A DNA stretch of 64,000 nt from Bacillota bacterium (GTDB lineage Bacteria > Bacillota > Clostridia > Christensenellales > Aristaeellaceae), in assembly GCA_023425025.1 (NCBI GenBank), contig JAFADG010000029.1:17540-81539 (forward strand), written 5' to 3'. Below are positions 57,875 to 64,000 of the stretch, one piece after another (position 1 is the stretch's first letter; each line of letters starts with the position of its first letter). Made by a program: the position numbers and the translations under genes. The notes under the pieces are model-generated. The model was not told where the DNA came from and made no database searches. It saw only the letters and a list, made by a program, of their open reading frames with translations.

Positions 57875-59787
57875 CAGGGCGCGTTATCGCACAGCGGTAT
57901 CAGATACTGGATACCATCGGCAAAGGCGGCATGGCCATCGTCTACCGCGCCATCGACAACCGCACCGGCCACAGCGTGGCCATCAAGGTGCTGCGGCCAG
58001 AATTCAGCCAGGACGAGGAATTTTTAAGCCGTTTCCAACGGGAGGCGGAAGCCGCCAGCAAGGTATCCCACCACAATATCGTGAATCTTTTGGATGTGGG
58101 CATGGACGGCGAGAGCCGCTACCTGGTCATGGAATACGTCCAGGGCAAGACGCTCAAGGAAGTTATCCGCTCAAAGGGCAAGCTGCCCTACGCCACAGCC
58201 TGCCAGATTGCCATACGCATTTTATCGGCCCTGCAGCATACCCATCGAAACGGCATCATACATCGCGATATCAAGCCCCAGAATATACTGGTACAGTCGG
58301 AAGGCCACATCAAGGTGGCGGATTTTGGCATCGCCCGCATGGCCAACAGCTCCACCCTCACCAAGGGCGACAGCGTCATGGGCTCCGTGCATTATTTTTC
58401 CCCGGAGCAGGCCGCCGGCGAGAACGTGGCCGAGACCAGCGACATCTACAGCGTGGGCGTCGTGCTGTATGAAATGCTGACCGGCCAGGTTCCCTTCGAT
58501 GGCGACAGCCCCGTGGCCGTGGCCATGCAGCATCTGCACAACACGCCCAAGAGCATTGCGGAGCTCAGTCCCGATGTGCCCGCCGCCATCGCCCATGTGG
58601 TGATGGTCGCCATGGAAAAGGAGCCACGGTACCGCTATCAGACAGCGCTGGAAATGGCAACGGACCTGAAAAAGGCGCTGGAAGGGAAAACGGACCTGCT
58701 GGAACAAAAAGGCGACAGCCAGCCCTTTGTGCCGCTTGCGAACCAGGGCACCGGGCCTGTGAAAAAATCCGTCCGCAGCGACACGGCCCGCCGGAAGACC
58801 GCGCAGCAGCAAAAGCTCCGGCTCCGCATGCGCATACGCAAGATATTCCGGCTGAGCATCACCATCCTCATGGCCGGCCTGGTCTTTTTCGGCCTGTACC
58901 TGGGCGGCATGGAAATTTACAACCGCTTGAGTTCCGGCAGGACGGCGCCCGATTTGGTGGGAAAAGATGAACAAACAGCCAGGTCGTTGATTCAAAGGGC
59001 CGACCTGAAGGTTGAAATCCAGTATATTCATCATTCTTCCATCCCCATCGGCACGGTGATCCAGCAAACGCCGGAGTATGATACGGAGATGCGAAGGGGC
59101 GAGACCATTGCGCTGCTCATTTCCGACGGCCCTGATCCCAACGCGCAGATGATGCCCAATGTCCAAGGCTTGTTATCAGGCAATGCCGTGCTGAGCCTGC
59201 AAAACCTTGGTATCGCCATGGTGGTTACAGAGAAGGTGATGTCCACAGAACCCGTAAACACCATTTTGGATCAGCAGCCCAATCCGGGCGACCCCTATAC
59301 GCCCGGGGCCACGCTTCAGGTTACCGTATCGGGCGGCAGCGCCATCGTGCCGGATCTTGCAAACAGCAGCCTGGACGAGGCGAAAACCGCCATCAGGCAA
59401 AGCGGTTTGACACTGCCGGATGAGCTGATTGAAACCGAGGTTGTGACAGACGCCGCATTGAACGGCAAGGTGATCAGCCAGCAGCCCAGTGCGGGCACCC
59501 AGGTCATGCTGGATACAGCCATCAGAATAACGGTTGCCGATTCCCAAAGCAAACGCCACAAGGCTGTCATTACTTTGAAGATGCCCAAATCCGCCGCCGG
59601 CGTGCATGTGAAGGTCACACTCATAGAAATGAACGGGGTGGAGACGGAAAAATACGCTGCCGCCCACGCGGCGGACAGCGATCCCAACCCGCGGGTCGAA
59701 CTGTACAGCAGCACGCCTGGAGTGATGACCTACAAGGTGTATTTTGACGGTGCGCTTGCTTACGAGGACAAAGTAACGCTCAATTAG
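57871..59787 (+). CDS. prkC: PASTA-domain Ser/Thr protein kinase
   Basis: 638 residues. Cytoplasmic kinase (1-265): GKGGMAIVYRA P-loop, VAIKVL lysine, IHRDIKPQNIL catalytic loop, DFGIARM. A basic juxtamembrane stretch leads to one helix (about 327-350), then three PASTA repeats outside (about 358-420, 425-490, 492-555) and a short C-terminal domain. Senses cell-wall fragments; in spore-formers it also triggers germination. Coupled with prpC. Confidence 0.96.
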   Translation: MTGRVIAQRYQILDTIGKGGMAIVYRAIDNRTGHSVAIKVLRPEFSQDEEFLSRFQREAEAASKVSHHNIVNLLDVGMDGESRYLVMEYVQGKTLKEVIRSKGKLPYATACQIAIRILSALQHTHRNGIIHRDIKPQNILVQSEGHIKVADFGIARMANSSTLTKGDSVMGSVHYFSPEQAAGENVAETSDIYSVGVVLYEMLTGQVPFDGDSPVAVAMQHLHNTPKSIAELSPDVPAAIAHVVMVAMEKEPRYRYQTALEMATDLKKALEGKTDLLEQKGDSQPFVPLANQGTGPVKKSVRSDTARRKTAQQQKLRLRMRIRKIFRLSITILMAGLVFFGLYLGGMEIYNRLSSGRTAPDLVGKDEQTARSLIQRADLKVEIQYIHHSSIPIGTVIQQTPEYDTEMRRGETIALLISDGPDPNAQMMPNVQGLLSGNAVLSLQNLGIAMVVTEKVMSTEPVNTILDQQPNPGDPYTPGATLQVTVSGGSAIVPDLANSSLDEAKTAIRQSGLTLPDELIETEVVTDAALNGKVISQQPSAGTQVMLDTAIRITVADSQSKRHKAVITLKMPKSAAGVHVKVTLIEMNGVETEKYAAAHAADSDPNPRVELYSSTPGVMTYKVYFDGALAYEDKVTLN

Positions 59788-59805
59788 GAGGGACATTCGT
59801 TTATC

Positions 59806-60681
59806 ATGCAGGGCAGGATCATATTGGGCCTGGGCGGGCTGTATACCGTTCGCGACACAATGGGAGCGGAATACGTGCTCCGCGCCAAAGGGAAATTCCG
59901 CCGCATGCAACTGACGCCCCTGGTGGGCGATAATGTACTGTTTACCCCCGGCGCCGGCGATGAGCACGGCTGGGTGGATGAAATCCTTCCCCGCACTTCG
60001 GTCAGCATCCGCCCCCCCGCGGCCAATGTGCAGCTGCTGATCGTCGTGGTGGCCCCCTCCCCTGCCCCCGACCTTTTGCTGGTGGACCGGCTGCTGATCG
60101 GCGCGCATCAGCAGCAGATGGATGTGCTGCTGGCAGTCAACAAAAAGGATCTGGATCCCAAGCTCCCTGACCGTTTGGAAAAGGAATACGAAAAGGCGGG
60201 CGTGGGCTTTTTGTCCATGAGCGCTTATAAGGCGGATGGGCTTCAGGCGCTTCGGGAAAAAATGCGGGGCCGGCTTTGCTGCATGGCGGGCCAGTCCGGC
60301 GTCGGCAAGAGCACGCTGCTCAACGCCCTGTTCGGCCTGGAGTTGAAAACGGGTGAAATCAGCCAGCGGATCGAGCGGGGCCGCCATACGACCCGTCACG
60401 CGGAGCTGCTGGAAAAGGATGGGCTGGCGGTGCTGGATACGCCCGGCTTCAGCCTTTTGGAAATGGATAAGCCCCTGGATCCGGTGCAATTGCAGGAATA
60501 TTACCCGGAGTTTGAGCCTTATCAGAACCAATGCCGCTTCTCCCCCTGCTACCACCACACCGAGCCCGGTTGCAGGGTGATGGCCGCAGTTCAAAACGGC
60601 GAGCTGAACCGGGAGAGGGTCTTGCGGTACCAAACGCTGCTTGGCGAATGGAAGCAAACGTGGAGGGAACGGTATGATTAA
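59806..60681 (+). CDS. rsgA: Ribosome small-subunit-dependent GTPase
   Basis: 291 residues. Circularly permuted GTPase: G4 VNKKDLD (about 105) comes before G1 GQSGVGKSTLLNAL (about 165) and G3 DTPGF. An OB fold leads; a zinc motif near the C-terminus has Cys-x4-6-His-x-Cys (CRFSPCYHHTEPGC). Assists 30S maturation. The order prkC-rsgA-rpe is conserved in Bacillota. Confidence 0.96.
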   Translation: MQGRIILGLGGLYTVRDTMGAEYVLRAKGKFRRMQLTPLVGDNVLFTPGAGDEHGWVDEILPRTSVSIRPPAANVQLLIVVVAPSPAPDLLLVDRLLIGAHQQQMDVLLAVNKKDLDPKLPDRLEKEYEKAGVGFLSMSAYKADGLQALREKMRGRLCCMAGQSGVGKSTLLNALFGLELKTGEISQRIERGRHTTRHAELLEKDGLAVLDTPGFSLLEMDKPLDPVQLQEYYPEFEPYQNQCRFSPCYHHTEPGCRVMAAVQNGELNRERVLRYQTLLGEWKQTWRERYD

Positions 60682-61324
60682 GATTGCCCCGTCGGTATTG
60701 GCGGCGGATATACTGCGCATGGGCGAGGATGTGCGGCGCATGGTAAGCGCCGGGTGTGACTGGCTGCATGTGGATATCATGGACGGCAACTTTGTACCCA
60801 ACCTCTCCTACGGGCCCTCGCTGGTGAAGGCGCTGAAAAGTGAAGTGACGCTGCCCCTGGATGTGCACCTGATGATCAAGCATCCGGAGCGGTTTATTGA
60901 CGTGTTTGCAAAGGCAGGCGCGAATATTCTCACCGTCCACGAGGAGGTGGAGCATCCTCTTTCCTCCCTACTGGACATGATCCACGAGCGGGGGCTGATG
61001 GCCGGCGTTTCCATAAAGCCCGCAACGCCTGTGGCTCGCCTGGAAAAGTACCTGCAAGCGGCCAACATGGTTTTGATCATGACGGTGGAGCCGGGGTTCG
61101 GCGGACAAGCCTTTATGCCGGAAATGGTTCAAAAGATACGCGAGCTTCGGGAAATGGGTTATACGGGCATCATTGAGGTGGACGGCGGCGTTGGCCTTCA
61201 AAACGCGCAGCTTTTGATAGACAGCGGCGCGACGGCGCTGGTGATGGGCACGGCGCTGTTCGGGGCGGCCGATCCCAAAAGCATGATACGGGATATTCGC
61301 GCCATGGTGAAAGCGCATGGATAA
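60674..61324 (+). CDS. rpe: Ribulose-phosphate 3-epimerase
   Basis: 216 residues from ATG 60674, overlapping rsgA by 8 nt. TIM barrel with APSVLAADILRMGEDV, HVDIMDGNFVPNLSYGP (metal His, Asp), LDVHLMIKHPERFI and MTVEPGFGGQAFMPEM. Interconverts ribulose-5-P and xylulose-5-P. Confidence 0.97.
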   Translation: MIKIAPSVLAADILRMGEDVRRMVSAGCDWLHVDIMDGNFVPNLSYGPSLVKALKSEVTLPLDVHLMIKHPERFIDVFAKAGANILTVHEEVEHPLSSLLDMIHERGLMAGVSIKPATPVARLEKYLQAANMVLIMTVEPGFGGQAFMPEMVQKIRELREMGYTGIIEVDGGVGLQNAQLLIDSGATALVMGTALFGAADPKSMIRDIRAMVKAHG

Positions 61325-61844
61325 CAACGAGGGAAATCATCCTTCCGCCTCCTGCTGTTTTACCGGTCACAGGCCGGAGCACCTGCCCTGGGGCCGCAAC
61401 GAGACCCATCCCGATTGCCTGGATTTTTATCTGCGCCTGACCCGGGCGGTGGAAGAAATGATTCAAAAAGGCTGCACGCGTTTTTATTGCGGCATGGCCC
61501 AGGGGGTTGACACCTTTACCGCGCAGATCGTGCTGGGGCTTCGGGACGCCGACCCGGACAGGCGTATCCGGCTGACCGCCGTATGCCCCCACACGGGGCA
61601 GGCTTCCCGCTGGGGCGCAAAGGACAAGCAGCTGCATCAATTGCTGCTGAGCCTGGCCGACGAGGTGGTAGTCATCGACCAGGAATACTCGCCAAGCTGC
61701 TTTCACCGCCGCAACCGGTACATGGTGGACAGATGCGGCTATGTGATCGCGGGCTATGACGGCGTATCCAAAGGCGGCACATCTTCCACCGTTGCCTATG
61801 CCAGGCGCAAGGGCAGGCAGATACACATTGTGCCGCCGGTATAA
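61317..61844 (+). CDS. SLOG-family protein (DUF1273/YpsA-like)
   Basis: 175 residues, overlapping rpe by 8 nt. CCFTGHRPEHLPWG and GMAQGVDTFTAQIVLGL are the signatures of the DUF1273/YoqJ type; the Rossmann-like SLOG fold binds nucleotides or nucleotide-derived ligands. Cellular role unknown. Family members appear near stress and antiviral genes, but this copy lies in a housekeeping run. Confidence 0.85.
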   Translation: MDNNEGNHPSASCCFTGHRPEHLPWGRNETHPDCLDFYLRLTRAVEEMIQKGCTRFYCGMAQGVDTFTAQIVLGLRDADPDRRIRLTAVCPHTGQASRWGAKDKQLHQLLLSLADEVVVIDQEYSPSCFHRRNRYMVDRCGYVIAGYDGVSKGGTSSTVAYARRKGRQIHIVPPV

Positions 61845-61890
61845 AAGATAGTTTTTCCTGCCATGCTACTTACCAAGGGGTGAGCAGGAA

Positions 61891-62022
61891 ATGTCAGATC
61901 AGCGTTACACACAGGGGCAGCAAAGCTTGCAGGCGGATACCAAGGATAAAGGCCGCGGGCGGATGCTGCTGACACCGCCCGCCAAAAAGCTGCGCATGAG
62001 CCGCAGAAAAGTGGAGCATTGA
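61891..62022 (+). CDS. Small basic protein
   Basis: 43 residues with GGGGTGAG ahead of ATG 61891: glutamine-rich start and a Lys/Arg-rich end (PPAKKLRMSRRKVEH). No family recognised. It lies between the SLOG gene and the germination operon. Confidence 0.5.
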   Translation: MSDQRYTQGQQSLQADTKDKGRGRMLLTPPAKKLRMSRRKVEH

Positions 62023-62106
62023 CAGACGTAATTGCTATGGGCCATCGCCCATGGCAAAGCGCGTCTTTTTTTGTGCGCATCCTTCATCTGTTTGGGGGGA
62101 TTGGAC

Positions 62107-63657
62107 GTGAACAGCAAAAGGGCACAGGAAAAAAGCAGCCAGGTGGACAAAATTATCAAAAGCATCAACGACAGGCAGAAGACGCAGGAGCCGTCCACGT
62201 CCCTGGAACAAAACATGTCCATCATCCAGGGTCTGTTTGCCGATGTGGATATATTGCGCACGAAGCTCATTCAAAACAGCCGGTATCCGGAGCTGCGCTA
62301 CGGCATTGCCTTCTGCGACGGCGTGGTGTCTGGCGCCATCATCAACGACAACATACTGCGGCCGCTGATGATATCGGAAGCCGCGCAGCCCGGGCCGCAA
62401 TTGATGGATCTTCTCTCCAAACAGGTCGTACAGATTGGCGAGGCGGCCTGGACAGAGGATTTTTCCAAAATAATCGAAGCCATCTGTTACGGCGACACCG
62501 TGCTGTTTGCCGAGGGCATCGCAAAGGCGATGATCCTCAACACAAAGGGGTTTACCACCAGGGCTACCACCGAGCCGGAAAATGAGCGCAGCCTCAGCGG
62601 CCCCCGGGAAGGGTTCACCGAATCGATCATGCAGAATCTTTCCTTCATCCGCCGGAAAATGCGCACCAATGATCTGAAAATGAAATTCCTGTCCCTTGGC
62701 AAACAGTCGAATACAAGCATCTGCGTTTGCTATATCGGCAGCATCGCCAACCAGGCCGTGCTTAAGGAGGTATACCGCAGGCTGAATCAAATCGATATTG
62801 ACGCCGTTCTGGACAGCAATTATATTACCGAGTTGATCCGGGACAAGCACTGGGCCTTGTTCCGTTCTACAGGGTATACGGAGCGGCCTGATGTGGTGGT
62901 CGGCAAGCTGCTGGAAGGCCGCGTAGCCATTTTTATTGACGGAACGCCTTCCGTACTTACCGTACCGTATCTGTTTATCGAAAACTTTCAAAGCAACGAG
63001 GATTACTATTTAAATTTTTACTATACAACATACTCCAGACTGCTACGGATCATCGGTTTCTTTTTGACCGTCGGCGTGCCCGGTATCTACATTGCCGTTG
63101 TCGCCTTCCACCACGAAATGCTGCCAACCGCCCTTTTGATCAACATCGCGGCGGAGCAGCAGAGCGTGCCTTTGCCCGCGGTCCTGGAGGCATTCATCAT
63201 GCTGGTCGTGTTTGATATCCTGCGGGAAACAGGCATACGCATGCCCTCCAACATCGGCCAGGCCCTGGGCATCGTCGGCGCCCTGGTCATTGGCCAGGCC
63301 GCGGTGGAAGCAAAAATGGTGTCTTCCCCTATGATTATCGTGGTCGGCATCACCGGGATCACCAACCTGCTGGTACCCAAGCTGAACGCACCGGTGATTT
63401 ATTTCCGCTTTTTTGTGCTGCTCTCCGCTTCGGTCTTTGGCTTCTTGGGTTTCGTATTGTCAACCTCATGTTTGATGATCCATATATTCAACCTCACCTC
63501 GATGGGCATCCCCCAGACGACATTGGGCGGGGATATGAAGCATCAGCAAATCAAGGATACCGCTATCAGAGCGCCCTGGTGGCAAATGCTGCAGCGGCCG
63601 CCGATACTGACCCAGAATCTGACGCGCTTAAGGCAGAAGGGCGATGACAATGCGTAA
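62107..63657 (+). CDS. Spore germination protein, GerA family
   Basis: 516 residues from GTG 62107, which has a GGGGGG site; the longer frame from 62032 lacks one. The N-terminal hydrophilic half (NTD1/NTD2, to about 290) has LEGRVAIFIDGTPSVLTVPYLFIENFQS; the C-terminal half has about five membrane segments. GerA-type A subunits form the germinant receptor in the spore inner membrane. It overlaps the GerC-type gene by 8 nt. Confidence 0.95.
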   Translation: MNSKRAQEKSSQVDKIIKSINDRQKTQEPSTSLEQNMSIIQGLFADVDILRTKLIQNSRYPELRYGIAFCDGVVSGAIINDNILRPLMISEAAQPGPQLMDLLSKQVVQIGEAAWTEDFSKIIEAICYGDTVLFAEGIAKAMILNTKGFTTRATTEPENERSLSGPREGFTESIMQNLSFIRRKMRTNDLKMKFLSLGKQSNTSICVCYIGSIANQAVLKEVYRRLNQIDIDAVLDSNYITELIRDKHWALFRSTGYTERPDVVVGKLLEGRVAIFIDGTPSVLTVPYLFIENFQSNEDYYLNFYYTTYSRLLRIIGFFLTVGVPGIYIAVVAFHHEMLPTALLINIAAEQQSVPLPAVLEAFIMLVVFDILRETGIRMPSNIGQALGIVGALVIGQAAVEAKMVSSPMIIVVGITGITNLLVPKLNAPVIYFRFFVLLSASVFGFLGFVLSTSCLMIHIFNLTSMGIPQTTLGGDMKHQQIKDTAIRAPWWQMLQRPPILTQNLTRLRQKGDDNA

Positions 63658-64000
63658 AAAAGCGTTTCTGCTGCTGATGCTCGCGGTGCAGGTTTTTTCC
63701 CTGTCCGGCTGCTGGAATTACAAGGGGTTAAACGAGATGGCCATTGTATCCGGCATCACGGTGGATATGGACATGGACACCGCAGAGTTTAAGCTGGGAT
63801 ATGAGGTCATCGACCTGACAAAGGATGTGAAGTCCAGCGGCCTTAAAGCGATATTGATCGAATCCAAAGGCAAAACAATATTCGATGCCGCCAGAAACGC
63901 CAAAATGCGTCTGGAAAAAAAGCTGTACTTTGGCAACACGCTGCTGCTGATTCTCAGCGAGGAAATCGTCAAGGCCGGCCATTTGATGCACATCATAGAC
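63650..64000 (+). CDS. Ger(x)C family spore germination lipoprotein, 5' part
   Basis: 117 codons before the window edge. Lipoprotein signal with lipobox LSGC (Cys 21) followed by WNYKGLNEMAIVSGITVD, the typical Ger(x)C start. It is the lipoprotein subunit of the germinant receptor. The B-type subunit is not seen and may follow. Confidence 0.93.
   Translation, partial: MRKKAFLLLMLAVQVFSLSGCWNYKGLNEMAIVSGITVDMDMDTAEFKLGYEVIDLTKDVKSSGLKAILIESKGKTIFDAARNAKMRLEKKLYFGNTLLLILSEEIVKAGHLMHIID

Noticed and set aside
59176..60801. A 541-residue open frame antisense to prkC and rsgA
   Set aside because: Shadow of two clear genes; composition only.
61317..61844. SLOG protein as part of a defence system
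   Set aside because: It overlaps rpe and sits in a conserved housekeeping run with no nuclease or effector neighbour; the family alone is not enough.

Overview
The window looks like chromosome from a spore-forming, fermentative member of the Bacillota (class Clostridia). Supports are a GerA-type germinant receptor operon at the right edge, a PrpC/PrkC phosphatase-PASTA kinase pair, a RibU riboflavin importer under an FMN riboswitch, two extracytoplasmic sugar-binding proteins of the LplA/YtcQ class, and Shine-Dalgarno-led genes with sigma-A promoters. Host DNA appears fairly GC-rich by eye; genus cannot be assigned from this sequence alone.

Layout. 1-56 is the 5' end of rpmH (minus strand), with a near-consensus promoter. 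285-6896 is a carbohydrate uptake and catabolism locus on the minus strand (isomerase, oxidoreductase, binding protein, two permeases) with a divergent AraC-type regulator. 6918-14475 holds single genes: a DUF1801 protein, a PglF/FlaA1-type nucleotide-sugar dehydratase, a zinc-ribbon membrane protein, a TauE-type exporter, a methyltransferase and proA. 14535-15435 is smpB followed by the tmRNA gene ssrA.

15424-39170 is a prophage integrated in the 3' end of ssrA, bounded by a 12-bp direct repeat. Its left arm is a minus-strand lysogeny operon: XRE repressor, ImmA-like protein, a six-TM voltage-gated-type K+ channel, a small membrane protein and a large serine recombinase. The plus-strand operon then carries early and replication genes, a sigma-like factor, a tyrosine recombinase, HNH nuclease, terminase, tail genes, endolysin and holin. 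An internal deletion joins the large terminase gene directly to the end of a distal-tail gene, so portal, capsid, connector, tube and tape-measure genes are absent: the prophage is cryptic. An AT-rich moron with its own promoter, encoding an OLD-like ATPase-TOPRIM protein, sits just before the right attachment site.

39171-46391 is host DNA again: a 156-bp imperfect palindrome, a lipoprotein, a P-loop kinase, a Crp/Fnr regulator, a DUF4386 protein, an orphan binding protein and a galactokinase. 46437-63657 is a dense housekeeping run: FMN riboswitch-ribU, tsaE-tsaB-rimI, an rRNA methyltransferase, priA-def-fmt-rsmB-rlmN-prpC-prkC-rsgA-rpe, a SLOG protein, and a gerA operon that runs off the edge.

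The observations I would follow first are: (1) the prophage K+ channel plus small membrane protein co-transcribed with the repressor, and the OLD-like moron, two candidate anti-phage systems kept by a prophage that has lost its capsid genes; (2) the recombinase reading frame, whose C-terminus is supplied by host ssrA antisense in the lysogen and would be different in the excised circle.
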